A DNA stretch of 64,000 nucleotides from Theodoxus fluviatilis (GCA_034096865.1 JAWQFJ010001118.1:19295-83294), one strand, 5' to 3'; shown: positions 1-11,879, numbered from the stretch's first letter. The notes: generated by a model not told the origin, from the letters alone. Numbers and translations: made by a program.

Positions 1-46
1 GTGTGTGTGTGTGTGTCTGTGTGTGTGTCTGTGTGTGTGTCTGTGT
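1..46. repeat. (GT)n microsatellite at window edge
   Basis: GT repeats with occasional CT interruptions run off the left edge. Confidence 0.95.
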
Positions 47-242
47 GAATTACAACTTTGTCATTTTCTCCAAAACTAGACATCACTTGCCACCAAAATG
101 AACACAGGGTCAGTAAAAGATAAGACATCTCTTGGCACACCTTCATGTTACACCACTATCAATGGTCAAGTCCCTAGCAGAGGTTAGTGCTTGGGGAGAA
201 CTGAAAGTTGGCATTTTGGTGAAAACTGAACTGGTTACAGTG

Positions 243-930
243 TTCAGTGGTGATCTGACGTCTCTGCACTTGACCTGCTGTACGACTGTGAGACCTGGAC
301 CTGCTACCGAAAGCACATAAAACACCTCCAGCAGTTCCATCTTTGCTGCCTCCGCAAGATCCTCAACATTACATGTGAGGAAGGAGTGACCAATCAGGAG
401 GTCCTCAGACAGGTCAAACTGCCAGGCATCGAGGCTCTCATGTAGGCACAGCTCAGATGGACTGGCCATGTCATGCAAATGTCAAACATTCATGTCAAAC
501 AACCGCCTTCCCAAACAGCTCTAATGTGGTGAGCTCAGCAACGGCACACGCTGTCAAGGCGGCACAACCTGGCGCTACAAGGACACGCTGAAAAACACAT
601 TACGATCCTGCAGCATCTCCGTCACTGGATGAGAAGCCCTGACTGCGGACCGCAGTGCCTGGAGGCAACTAATATACAAAGTCACCAGGGCCTTTGAGAC
701 AAAACACCTGGCTAACCTTGACAGGAAACGACAAACCAGGAAAGATAGAGCCGGTGACCCTGCCCCTGATCCAGTGCCCTGCCCCATGTGCAAACGTCTC
801 TGCACATCGAAGTTCGGCATGAGGGCACACATGAGACGACACTGACGTCATCTTCGCTGCACGAAGGACTAATGATGGATGATGGATGATGATGATGATG
901 ACGATGACGACGACGACGACAACGATTGTG
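243..930 (+). mobile_element. LINE 3' end relic with C-terminal C2H2 finger
   Basis: Broken frames on the + strand give CETWTCYRKHIKHLQQFH, LRKILNI and AQLRWTGHVMQM, the C-terminal part of a common animal LINE reverse transcriptase. Further on, CPMCKRLCTSKFGMRAHMRRH-type spacing (C-x2-C-x12-H-x3-H) at 780-842 gives the zinc finger found at the end of this protein family. Stops and frameshifts show that it is dead. It ends in a GATGATGG-type simple-repeat tail (870-930), then a short (GT)n tract. Only the 3' end is present, as is usual for 5'-truncated LINE copies. Confidence 0.75.
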
Positions 931-1798
931 TGTGTGTGTGTGTGTGTGTGTTGATATTCTTCAGCTTCCATTTCCCCACACAGAATGCAGTCCATGTACC
1001 ACAGCAATAGGCACAGCACATTACTTCCACTCACAAATGACCCTTGCTTCCAAATCATCCTGGGCCCATATCCAGAACGGCGAGTTATTTTAACCCCGAT
1101 TTATCTCTCAACTCAGACGATTCCAACTGTCTGTTCCGCTCTCCCTTGGCTGGAAACCAGTATATATAGCAAAGCGCAACCTAGGATCCTCTGACGAGCA
1201 TACCTTATCTAACCAATCAAGATAACCCGGGGTTAGGGGATAAATCGAGTGCTAAAAAGATAAATCGCCGTTCTGGATACGGGTCCTGTAGCTCTTCCTT
1301 CGCCCAACAGCAAAGAGCACTGCAAGGAGAGGTGCTGGTTTCTGACCTCTGTAGAACACTGGGGCACTGCTGACCTTGGCATTGCTGGCAGGGGGGCTTG
1401 TGTCACCATTGGTCTGCTCTGAAACTGGTGGATGCTTTTAACGCTTGAAGCATGGCACATTGGTGGTGACTTAGATACCTGTCACACCTGCAGTGACGTC
1501 CACATTGTCAGCCCTTGAGTTTGAAATTGATCATCATTACAACTTCCACAGCTGTTGGTAGTCCAGTAACTGGCATGGTGGCTCTGTTTTTCAGCTATTA
1601 CAGATAACTGTGTGAGAGATGACTGAATCACATGCTATCTGCTGGCCTGTGTTTGTGTGAGTGAAAGAGAGAAGAAAGGGTGAGTTATGTGAGTGAGTGA
1701 ATGAGTGAGAGAGAGATTTGCAAGTGTGCTTGTCCTGGTTGCATCAATGCCGTTGTTGCCACACTGCAAGAGAAGGCTTTGTGTCTGTGTCTGTGCAG

Positions 1799-2022
1799 GG
1801 AACCACACACTGGCAGACCCTGGAGCAGCGCTGGCTGAGAGAGCTGCAGCGCTGCCTGAGCGTGGTGCTGCATGACGTGCGGGCCTCCATGGTGGCGCTG
1901 CGGACGTGCAGCGTGTGCGCAGTGCTGCAATCCCTGCTCTCGCACTTCGTCAACTGCCAGAGGCAGCAGCAGTGCGCCCTGTGTCTGCGCGCCTTCTTTG
2001 TGATGCAGTTCCATGCCCACAT
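1799..2022 (+). CDS. Exon 1 (first visible) of the MAP3K-like gene, N-terminal region
   Basis: The acceptor is tctgtgcag and the donor is AT|gtgagc. Entry is phase 0 and exit phase 2. The peptide starts GTTHWQTLEQRWLRELQR and is helical in character, with a run of cysteines (CSVCAV, NCQRQQQCALC) that could bind metal or be structural. I recognise no domain. GC content and codon use stand well above the AT-rich flanks, which supports coding. The codon left open is completed by the first base of the next exon to give Met. The 5' end of the gene lies to the left, outside the window or in unrecognised exons. Confidence 0.75.
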
Positions 2023-2159
2023 GTGAGCAAGATGCACGTCCACAGTTCTGCTGATACTGGCATTCTATAAGTGCTGTCCATGCATGCATGCTTGCATTCT
2101 TTTCTTCTCTTTATAAAAACCGCTGGTGCTGCGCTGAACCTCCAGGTTTTGGCATTAAA

Positions 2160-2422
2160 AAAACAACAACAAAAAAACATTGGGTTCAAACTCGCAACCT
2201 CTCGAGAAAAGAGGGGGGGGGGGAAAGTAAGGTTTGAACCCGCAACCTCTCACATATACAACGGGTAGGGTGGCTCTCTCTCTCTCTCTCTCGAATACCA
2301 TACACATTTTAAAAAAAAGCTTCTGTGCGGATTCGAACCCGTACGCGCATCCCCTACAACCAAGCATGTCCCAGCGAAAAAAAAATATTCGACGCGCGTA
2401 CCGAGTGAGCTAATCCATAAAG
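2160..2422 (-). mobile_element. tRNA-derived SINE, antisense
   Basis: Read on the minus strand, there is an A-box-like TTAGCTCACTCGGTA (about 2401-2415) and an excellent B box, GGGTTCGAATCC (about 2329-2340), spaced as in a tRNA gene. Further left, a second and third GGTTTGAACCCGCAACCTC-like block (2185-2250) and (CT)n sequence follow. The anticodon arm is degenerate, so this is a SINE head and not a tRNA gene. Confidence 0.65.
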
Positions 2423-2721
2423 CTGTGAGGACCTCCAGTAGACCTGGAGGGATAAAAAATCCTTCTTTCTCCTTCACCAATGTTATTCAATGTCAAATGA
2501 TCACATCACACATGCCAAAACTTCTCTTGAGTCAGTACATAGTTCTGTCCCTTGCCTTCTTTGCAACACCAAAACGTACAAAAAGTCACTTTCTTTTCAA
2601 ACCTTGATTCTGAACATTTGTTACATTCAATTGGACCTAACTTCCAGTAAGTGTGCAAAATGTCAAGGAAATCCGTCCAGTAGTTTTTGAGATATCAGCC
2701 GTTAAGTCGGGACTGACAGAC

Positions 2722-2818
<97 letters not shown>

Positions 2819-2857
2819 TAAAGCTGTGAGGACCTCCAGTAAACCTGGAGGGATAAA
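2417..2857. mobile_element. (ACAG)n-tailed repeat flanked by 40-bp direct repeats
   Basis: A 40-bp sequence (ATAAAGCTGTGAGGACCTCC...GGATAAA) occurs at 2417-2456 and again at 2818-2857 with one mismatch. Between them are 361 bp that end in GTCGGGACTGACAGACAGAC and a perfect (ACAG)n tail (about 2713-2817). The layout fits a retroposed element flanked by a long target-site duplication. The 40-mer contains a hairpin, CCTCCAG-N5-CTGGAGG. Confidence 0.6.
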
Positions 2858-2863
2858 GCTCAG

Positions 2864-4732
2864 AGTGTGTGTGTGTGTGTGTGTGTGTTTGTATGCACGC
2901 ATTCCTGTACCTCTACAGCTGCTGGATTTGAACTTGGCACACATAATGAAGGTGCCATTAGGAAGGTCATATACTATCTAGTTTTGTGGAAGTGTCGTCA
3001 GGCCAAGTTTTTTTGTGGTTTTGTTTTTTCACTAACTGTGGTAGTTGCATACTGACCTGCTCTACCCTGTCCAGGTATGTATGCCTTGGCAGTCAGGTAC
3101 TGAGAGCGCCAGATGCCCTGTCTGTTGTTATCATTGATAAGATACATGATATACTCATGGAACTTTCAGTGGATAGTTTTTGTATTTAGAAGTGGATGGG
3201 CCTTGAGTGGAAGAGCATACATCTTATGAATTCTCCCAAGAGTTTGAGTTTGAGCCAAATGTAGTGGATTGGCCAAATTAAAATGCAAATGTTTCTCATA
3301 TTTTCTAATTTCATAAATTCATCAATAAATGTAGGCTGAAATTAGAAAGTCAAGAATTCATTTTATGTTGTGTTTGTTCATTTCTGAACATTTCCTCAAT
3401 ACATAGTATATGTGTAAATTGTACAGCTTAGGAGCTTTGATAAACAGAAATGAGGTGATGCTTTTTAAGGGTGCAGGACGTTACGCCCCTTTTGCCTGAA
3501 TGCTCCGTGCCTGGATTAGGGTTAGAGTTAGGGTTAGGGTTAGGCAAAAGGAGCGTAACGTCTATAAGCCCTTTTTAAAAGTATCTGTGAAATTGCCACA
3601 GAGGGCCAGTGAGTGCTTTGTGATGACGCCACGGCAAGGGTGAAGCGTTGGTCAGAGTTAGGCCATTAGGCCATGCCAGCCCTTGCTTGAGAGGAGCTGG
3701 GCCACAGGAGTGGTCATGCGTGGTAGAAATGAGGATGCCTGCTAGTCATCTCATCTCTGGAATAGGAGAATGAGGCTGGACCAGTAAGTAGAGTACAAGA
3801 AAGAACTTGGTGTCATGTATATGATGACTATAGTGCACAAGGTACCCGTTCTAGCCTTCCCATTCACCTGCCTAGTGGTCAAATACTGTAAAGTCTTCAA
3901 AGGTAACATAAACCTTGTTATTTATTAATTAATTTTTTTAATATTCGCTGAGAAATGGAAGCTGCTTGACGGTATTGTGGGCAGGTTGACCCAGTGCTGT
4001 TAATGAATATTTTGATGATCTTGACTTCTCTGGTGGACATCAGAATGGTGACATTTCCTCATAGACTGTTTGGAATCTGGAGCTTGAGATGGTCATTGCA
4101 AGGATGTCATGCCCACGTTTGACCTTGTTGGCCATCCAGGCCGCCTTGCTGGTGATGTTGTTGATGAGGTCTGGCCATGATGTGCAGACTTTAGCAGAGG
4201 ACATAGTGCAGAGTGAACAGTTCAATGGACTGACAGTGTTTGCACCTCCAGTTTTCAAGGCAGTGATAATGATGTCACCAAAATATGCATAAGAAAGATT
4301 AAAACTTTTGATGGGCACAACTAATGGTATATGGTATATTTTTATATTTTTCTGTGCTCTTGTAAAAGTTTTGTTAATTCCGAGAATATGAATTTCAGTT
4401 GCAGCATAAGTCTGTGACACAAGGTGAAAACTCCTCAGAATGGATTATGGCCTACTCCAAGTATGAAAAGTGGATCTGCTGACTTTGATCGGGGACAGTC
4501 CTGTGTACTATCATAGAACTTTACAAATGCTTCATAGTCTACTTTGCTTTCCCATTTGCAAACTTTCATGATGGCATATAGGAGCTGTCAGAAGTCTGTG
4601 ACCCATTTCCTTCACTGACTTTTTCCTTATTAATATTAATGTTGTTACTACTACTGTCAAGATTTGATTTGCTACAAAGAAGTCTTCGGAAAGGGAGGTT
4701 TGTCTCAAATGTTCTTGTGAAATTTCCTGCAG
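2864..4732. other. Intron 1 remainder; no gene seen
   Basis: A short (GT)n tract lies at 2864-2888, and a small palindrome with telomere-like repeats at 3477-3562. Otherwise the sequence is AT-rich intron with short open frames only. I see no conserved peptide on either strand. Confidence 0.6.
3477..3562. repeat. Palindrome enclosing TTAGGG-like repeats
   Basis: The arms GACGTTACGCCCCTTTTGCCT (3477-3497) and AGGCAAAAGGAGCGTAACGTC (3542-3562) are inverted, with one mismatch near the centre. Between them lies TTAGGGTTAGAGTTAGGGTTAGGGTTAGG (3516-3543), the animal telomere unit in about four and a half degenerate copies. Confidence 0.8.
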
Positions 4733-4899
4733 GTGCTTGTCATTGGATCGAAGCAGAGAGCGCTTCTCACAGGCGGACATTTGTTATCAAGTCTGCCTGT
4801 CTGTCAACTTTGATCCCCAACTGCTCCGATGCCTGACAGAGAGAGTGTGGGGCAAGATGCACAAATACCTGAGCAAAGTTCTCACTGTCTTCTGCACTG
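4733..4899 (+). CDS. Exon 2 of the MAP3K-like gene, N-terminal region
   Basis: The acceptor is atttcctgcag and the donor is ACTG|gtgagt. Entry is phase 2 and exit phase 1. The peptide includes DRSRERFSQADICYQ and LLRCLTERVWGKMHKYLSK, an amphipathic, probably helical segment of unknown function. Both splice phases match the neighbouring exons. The preceding intron carries SINE-like repeats and a small telomere-like palindrome. The next intron is largely a 22-bp minisatellite. Confidence 0.75.
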
Positions 4900-5259
4900 G
4901 TGAGTGGACCTGTTTTGCTTTGACATCGAGCTCGTGTGTTGAGGGTTAGAGTAAACCCCTGCATGTGTCCATGCAAGTTGTCAAGTGTGCATAGCATAGA
5001 AATCCAGATTTGATTTCAGTCTCATGAGCTGTAGTGATTTTCATGCTCAATTGTTAATACACCATAATCCTTCATTCATATTCTTTCATTTGCCAAATGA
5101 CATGAGAGTGTGTGCAAGCCACAGATGCTGCCATAGACCTTGTGGTCAGATGTATTAATTGTCAAAGAGCATTTCAGACCTCCAAAAGTTTGACCAGGGG
5201 TAGCACAGAGTTCCATGAGATATGTGTGTATGTAATGCCTGAGCTAGCTGTGTGCTTAG

Positions 5260-7434
5260 ATACTGGCTGACGTGTAGATACCAGCTGAGATATGTGTGTA
5301 GGCATTGACTGAGGTATGTGTAGCTATTGACTGAGATATGTGTAGACATTGACTGAGATGTGTAGGCATTGACTGAGGTGTGTGTAGGCATTGACTGAGT
5401 AATGTGTAGGCATTGACTGAGATATGTGTAGGCATTGACTGAGATATGTGCAGGCATTGACTGAGTAATGTGTAGGCATTGACTGAGATATGTGTAGGCA
5501 TTGACTGAAGTGTGTGTAGACATTGACTGAAGTGTGTGTAGGTATTGACTGAGGTGTGTGTAGACATTGACTGAGACGTGTGTAGGTATTGACTGAGGTG
5601 TGTGTAGGCATTGACTGAGATGTGTGTAGACATTGACTGAGATATGTGTAGGCATTGACTGAGATGTGTGTAGACATTGACTGAGGTGTGTGTAGACATT
5701 GACTGAGGTGTGTGTAGACATTTACTGAGGTGTGTGTAGGTATTGACTGAGATGTGTGTAGGCATTGACTGAGATGTGTGTAGGTATTGACTGAGATGTG
5801 TGTAGGTATTGACTGAGATGTGTGTAGGCATTGACTGAGATGTGTGTAGACATTGACTGAGGTGTGTGTAGACATTGACTGAGATATGTGTATGCATTGA
5901 CTGAGATGTGTGTAGGCATTGACTGAGATGTGTGTAGACATTGACTGAGATATGTGTAGGCATTGACTGAGGTGTGTATAGACATTGACTGAGATGTGTG
6001 TAGGTATTGACTGAGATATGTGTAGGCATTGACTGAGATGTGTGTAGGCATTGACTGAGATATGTGTAGACATTGACTGAGGTGTGTGTAGACATTGACT
6101 GAGGTGTGTGTAGACATTGACTGAGGTGTGCGTAGGTATTGACTGAGATGTGTGTAGACATTGACTGAGATATGTGTAGGCATTGACTGAGATGTGTGTA
6201 GACATTGACTGAGGTGTGTGTAGACATTGACTGAGGTGTGTGTAGACATTTACTGAGGTGTGTGTAGGTATTGACTGAGATGTGTGTAGGTATTGACTGA
6301 GATGTGTATAGACATTGACTGAGATGTGGGTAGACATTGACTGAGGTGTGTGTAGGTATTGACTGAGATGTGTGTAGGTATTGACTGAGATGTGTGTAGG
6401 TATTGACTGAGATATGTGTAGACATTGACTGAGATATGTGTAGACATTGACTGAGATATGTGTAGACATTGACTGAGATGTGTGTAGACATTGACTGAGA
6501 TGTGTGTAGACATTGACTGAGATATGTGTAGACATTGACTGAGATGTGTGTAGACATTGACTGAGATATGTGTAGACATTGACTGAGATATGTATAGGCA
6601 TTGACTGAGATGTGTGTAGGCATTGACTGAGGTGTGTGTAGACATTGACTGAGATATGTGTAGACATTGACTGAGATATGTGTAGACATTGACTGAGATG
6701 TGTGTAGACATTGACTGAGATATGTGTAGGCATTGACTGAGATGTGTAGGCATTGACTGAGATGTGTGTAGACATTGACTGAGGTGTGTGTAGGCATTGA
6801 CTGAGATGTGTGTAGGCATTGACTGAGGTGTGTGTAGGCATTGACTGAGATATGTGTAGACATTGACTGAGATATGTGTAGGCATTGACTGAGATGTGTG
6901 TAGACATTGACTGAGGTGTGTGTAGGCATTGACTGAGGTGTGTGTAGGCATTGACTGAGATGTGTGTAGGCATTGGCTGAGGTGTGTGTAGACATTGACT
7001 GAGATATGTGTAGGCATTGACTGAGATGTGTGTAGGCATTGACTGAGATGTGTGTAGGCATTGACTGAGGTGTGTGTAGACATTGACTGAGATGTATGTA
7101 GACATTGACTGAGATGTGTGTAGGCATTGACTGAGATGTGTGTAGACATTGACTGAGATGTATGTAGGCATTGACTGAGATATGTGTAGGCATTGACTGA
7201 GATATGTGTAGACATTGACTGAGATATGTGTAGGCATTGACTGAGATGTGTGTAGACATTGACTGAGATGTGTGTAGACATTGACTGAGGTGTGTGTAGA
7301 CATTGACTGAGATGTGTGTAGGTATTGACTGAGATGTGCGTAGGTATTGACTGAGATGTGTGTAGGTATTGACTGAGATGTGTGTAGACATTGACTGAGA
7401 TGTGTGTCGACATTGACTGAGATGTGTGTAGACT
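5260..7434. repeat. 22-bp minisatellite, about 2.2 kb
   Basis: About 98 copies of a 22-bp unit such as ACATTGACTGAGATGTGTGT+AG, varying mainly at AGACATT/AGGCATT/AGGTATT and GATATG/GATGTG/GGTGTG. Because 22 is not divisible by 3, each minus frame cycles through all registers without stops, giving very long but meaningless open frames. It lies in intron 2. Confidence 0.95.
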
Positions 7435-7713
7435 TAGCTGTTTGACTCTCATCAAATACATCAAGAGACTGGATGCGTCTATTCCTACCCCCAAACCACA
7501 TGGATTTGTGGGTAACTAGGAGTGGACTGAGTAGGTGCCTGTATGGGCACAGCAAGTGGCTAAAACTTTGCTCCCTTCAGTGAAAAAAGAATGCAATGTG
7601 AATCAAAATTTTCATTTTTATCTTCTTTTTTTCAGATTAATGTATGTCATGATTTCAGTTGGTCATTTTTATTTTCACAATGACTGATTACTGGACTGGC
7701 TTGATTTCCACAG

Positions 7714-8368
7714 AGGAAGAGGAATCAACTGAACAGCAATCCCCACAGCTTGAGCACACAGTGTCAGGTGGACGCAGCACTCGACTAGGACGAAGGTATG
7801 CCCCCTCTCTCAAAAGCATTGCGGAGGTGCAGGGATGGAGCCATGCAGGCGCAGACTGCAGCGGAGCATTGGCCTCTGACCCCTACGACTTCAGCCTCAG
7901 AGCTGCGCCTGAGGCCCAAGCCAGACCTGCCGCCCTGGTCAAGCCCAGAGACTGGGGAGGCGCGCGGCCCAAGAGCTCCAACACTCCTCACCTCTGGTGC
8001 CCGGAGAAAGCCTCTGAGTGCAGCACTCAGGGCAGTGGCAATGGCAATGGGGAGGGGGTGTTCCTCAGCAGCAACTCGGGGGGGGAGCTGGAGGCCTGCA
8101 GCTCCAGCAGTGGCCACAGTCTTGTCTTGAAGCACAAGCTGCGGTGCACAGTGCCGGCCCTGGCCTGTGACTTTGCAGGGCTGGCGCTGCCCGGTCCTGC
8201 CTCCTCCTTTGCAGAGGTGGGGACAAGCATGGACTTGGGCGCCCCAGCCAGCCACTCTCTGCCTTCTGCAGCCAGCCAGGACTCCCAGCCTGGAGAAGTG
8301 GTGGAGAACCAGCCTCAGTCAGCGGAACGAAACAGAAGCAAATTGGACTGGCCCAACAAGGAGTTCAG
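7714..8368 (+). CDS. Exon 3 of the MAP3K-like gene, long Ser/Ala/Pro-rich linker
   Basis: The acceptor is ttgatttccacag and the donor is TTCAG|gtacat. Entry is phase 1 and exit phase 2. It is the longest exon, 655 bp. It starts with an acidic, Gln-rich stretch (EEEESTEQQSPQ) and continues as low-complexity sequence rich in Ser, Ala, Gly and Pro. It is likely a disordered linker and could hold phosphorylation sites. GC is high throughout. A GT at 7796, within AAG|gtatgc, could act as an alternative donor, but the frame stays open to 8368 and the phase there fits the next exon. A (GT)n tract begins about 29 bp after the donor. Confidence 0.75.
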
Positions 8369-8445
8369 GTACATGTACCTTTGCTTCCAAGTCAATATGT
8401 GTGTGTGCGTGTGCGTGTGTGTGTGTGTTTCTGCACGCCCCCTGT

Positions 8446-8861
8446 TGGTTGGGGGGTAAAAAAATAGACTCACTGTGTCTCCCTACACAATTGGTAAGAG
8501 GTGAATTAATAGGGGCATTGTGACTTGAACTGTGCTTATTAATCGAACTATTCTAGTGATTTTCATGCATAATGGCCTTTCATAGCCTACAAAGATTGAT
8601 AGGCTGTAACACTCCTTCTATCCGTCAGTCCGTCCATCCGTCCATCCATCAATCCGTCCATCCATCCTTCCATCCATCAATCCATCCATCCATCCATCCA
8701 TCCATCCATCCATCCATCCATCCATCCATCCATCCATCCATCCATCCATCCATCCATCCATCCATCCATCCTTCCACCCATCCTTCCATCCATCCATCCA
8801 TCCATCCATCCATCCATCCATCCATTCAACCATCCATCCATCCATCCATCCATCCATCCAT

Positions 8862-8896
<35 letters not shown>

Positions 8897-8972
8897 CCCA
8901 TCCATCCATCCATTCAACCATCCATCCATCCATCCATCCATCCATCCATCCATCCATCCATCCGTCCGTCTT
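8446..8972 (+). mobile_element. SINE-like repeat with hugely expanded (CCAT)n tail, copy 1
   Basis: The body (about 8446-8625) contains TGTCTCCCTACACAATTGGTAAGAGG, TTCTAGTGATTTT and GGCCTTTCATAGCCTACAAAG, and matches the repeat at 41270-41462. The tail is (TCCA)n with scattered variants, spanning about 8620-8972. In the other two copies the tail is short, so here it has expanded into a 350-bp microsatellite. Confidence 0.75.
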
Positions 8973-9309
8973 TCTGCAGAAGAGACAAAGTCATGAAGTC
9001 TGGCCACTTTCAAAGTTTTGAAGAGAAACAATGACATTTTCATGAAAAAAAGAAAGGGAAGAAATGATGTCTCATGATAGAGGGTCTTGCTGAGTTGATT
9101 GCTGTATGTGGACGGAGCCATCAGCATTTTCCAGGTTGGAGGTGAAATATTATGTAATACAAGTATATATTGCATGCAAATGATTGTATGTGTTACTTTT
9201 GGGGACGCCAAGGAAAAGTTACTTTTTCAAGTGGAGTCATGGTTACTTATAATAATGGTACTATTACTTGGGCAGCAGAGCACACCAACGCCGCATGTTC
9301 ATGTCCATG

Positions 9310-10095
9310 ACTGGGCATACTTATGTACATTACAATGCATACTTATGTACAGCACAGTGCATACTTATGTACGTAACAGTGCATACATATGTACATTACA
9401 GTGCATACTTATGCCCATTGCAGTGCATACTTATGTACATTACAGCACATACTTATACACATTACAATGCATACTTATGATCTTTACAGCTTTATTTATG
9501 TACATTACAGCACATATTTATACATATTACAGTGCATACTAATACACATTGCAGAGCATACTTATACACTGCATACTTGTACACATTACAGAGCATTCTT
9601 ATACACATTACTGTGAATACTTATGCACATTGCAATGCATACTTATGTTCATTACAATGCATACTTATTTTCATTACAATGCATACTTATGTTCATTACA
9701 GAGCATACTTACACACATTAAACTGCATACTTATACACATTACAATGCATACTTATATGCATTACAGAGCATACTTATGTACATTACAGTGCATACTTAT
9801 GTACATTACAGAGCATACTTATGCAAATTACACTGCATACTTATACACATTACAATGCATAGTTATACGCATTACAATGCATACTTATACACATTACAAT
9901 GCATACTTACACATATTACAGCACATACTGATGCACATTACAGGGCATACTTATACACATTACAGGGCATACTTATACACATTACAGGGCATACTTATAC
10001 ACATTACACTGCATACTTATACACATTACAATGCATACTTATGCACATTACAATGCATACTTATACACATTACAATGCATACTTACACCTATGCT
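9310..10095. repeat. 22-bp minisatellite, second family
   Basis: About 35 copies of a 22-bp unit such as CATTACAATGCATACTTATGTA. It shares its period but no clear sequence with the array at 5260-7434. The long + strand open frames here (period 22 residues) are artefacts of the repeat. Confidence 0.93.
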
Positions 10096-10121
10096 GTTGT
10101 TTTGACTGCTTGGTACAGGCC

Positions 10122-10126
10122 TTTGT

Positions 10127-10167
<41 letters not shown>

Positions 10168-10168
10168 T

Positions 10169-10266
<98 letters not shown>
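10122..10266. repeat. Compound (CCTG)n-(CT)n-(CA)n microsatellite
   Basis: Three simple repeats follow one another: (CCTG)n at 10122-10166, (CT)n to about 10242, and (CA)n to 10266. The block ends about 50 bp upstream of the exon 4 acceptor. Confidence 0.95.
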
Positions 10267-10314
10267 CCCCACTACTCTGTTTCAAAAAGTAAGAATGTCG
10301 TGGTTATTGTGCAG

Positions 10315-10477
10315 ATTCCGCATTGGGCCGGAGAGCCCCAGTGACATGCCCAAGACGTACGGCGCCACGGGCTGGCAGAGCCTGCCTGACAGTGTCAGCA
10401 GCAAGACGGCCATGCAGGGCAGCCAGCAACTCCTGTCTCTGGAGACCCGACCCGTCGGCAAGCCCGGCATTGGAGAG
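10315..10477 (+). CDS. Exon 4 of the MAP3K-like gene
   Basis: The acceptor is ttattgtgcag and the donor is GGAGAG|gtgggc. Entry is phase 2 and exit phase 0. The peptide starts [16 protein letters not shown] and is rich in Ser, Thr, Pro and Gly, continuing the linker of exon 3. A long (CCTG)n-(CT)n-(CA)n block lies some 50 bp upstream of the acceptor, and a GT-rich tract starts roughly 15 bp after the donor. The donor choice is the phase that fits the next exon; a second possible donor at 10491 would leave phase 1 and does not fit. Confidence 0.7.
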
Positions 10478-10489
10478 GTGGGCATTGCT

Positions 10490-10630
10490 GGTGTGCATGT
10501 GTGTGTGTGTGTGTGTGTGTGCGTGTGTGTGCGTGCATGCATGCAAGTGTGCATGCCAGCATATGCACACATGTATGTGCATGCATGTATATGTGTGTGT
10601 GTGTATGTGTGTGAGTTTGTGTGTGTGTGC
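10490..10630. repeat. GT-rich tract with GCATGC variants after exon 4
   Basis: (GT)n and TGCATG/TGTATG alternations run from just past the exon 4 donor. Confidence 0.85.
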
Positions 10631-11419
10631 ACACTCTTATCAAAGAAATTTAGGATGTTCTGAACTGGACAAGCAGCTGTGTCTTGGATTTTATATGCTG
10701 CTGCAATAAAAGAAGCGTCACAGCTCTTCAAAACAAACGAGACTGGAACAAGGCCGAGGGCTCCAAACAGTTAAGCACAAGACTTGCGAATCTGATTAAC
10801 CTAGAAGCACGGCGATCGACAGAACACCATGTTCAACACCTGCAGGAAAAGCTGAACAAGAAATTTGGACACTTGGTTCACAAATGGCTGTTGACAAATC
10901 TTCATGAAGGAGTAGTAGTTGCAGGCTCTTGTCTGTAGGCAAGTCCCTCAAGCAAGGCTGTGCTCTTTTCACAGCAGCAACTTGCAGCTCCCCCTAGAAG
11001 AACTCGCATTCTCACTGAAAACATGCATTTTGCCGAAACCACCACAGCAATAAAAAAAAAGAAAAAAGACATGAAATGACAACAGAAAATCTCAAGAGAA
11101 TAAACCCCATCATCCTAGCCAAAAATGTTAAGCTCAGTCCCGAACAGACCAGTATCTGTTGCCTACCAGACAAATGTACATCTACACCTAGATGTCCCAT
11201 CGACTCTTACTGACATGGTGCAAGCAACACGGTGATGGGCATATGAACAAACAAGGAGATCCTGACGACAAAGAAATCCCTCCCAAACCATGGTACACAC
11301 AAAAAAAGAGCATCACCCTGAAAGGCAACCCAGTCCAGCAAATCCAGCAGGCTAATGAAGCAACGAGGAGCTCTGGCAACGCACAAACCAACAATCAGCA
11401 GACCAAGAGATCATTCAAA

Positions 11420-11690
11420 GGCACTGGAGATGGTTAGGGCACACATTACGCAAACCGGTCTCAAACACCACCAGACAGTCCCTTTCATGGAACCCACAAG
11501 GGAAGAGAAAGAGAGGTAGACCTCGCAACAGTTGGCGCCAAGACTTGGATGCTGATGTCAAGAGAACAGGCCACTCTTGGGGACAGTTAAAAAAGATTGC
11601 TCAGAACCAGGATGGCTGGAGAACCCTTGATTGCGGCCTATGCCCCAGGAGGGGTCAAAGGCGTAAGTAAGTAAGTAAGTAATGAAGATA
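11420..11690 (+). mobile_element. LINE 3' end relic with (AAGT)n tail
   Basis: With frameshifts, the + strand reads WRWLGHTLRKPVSNTT, GKRKRGRPRNSWRQDLDADV and KRTGHSWGQLKKIAQNQDGW, then CPRRGQR. This is the highly conserved C-terminus of a widespread animal LINE. It ends in (AAGT)n at 11666-11682. A second fragment of the same family lies antisense at 51155-51240. Confidence 0.75.
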
Positions 11691-11879
11691 TAGAAGTCTG
11701 CCTTAAAGACACAATGAGTGCATTCACCTTCCTCAAAAGCCAGCAGATTGATCAGCTTGTATGGAAAGTGAAAGAGTCACAGGGCAGAATCGCACGTTCT
11801 CCAAGCATCGACCGCACCCTGTCATCATGCCATCCAAACAACTCTAAACTGAACAAAAAACTAACAATGTTTGTGATGA

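Noticed and set aside
3516..3543. True telomere or chromosome end
   Set aside because: Only about four and a half degenerate TTAGGG units, enclosed in a palindrome and inside an intron.
4040..4420. 126-residue minus frame
   Set aside because: No recognisable motif or supporting signals; length is within chance for this window.
5256..7555. Minus-strand open frames of 743, 711 and 414 residues
   Set aside because: All three minus frames are open through a 22-bp repeat; the peptides are one 22-residue pattern in shifted registers, with no splice or start support.
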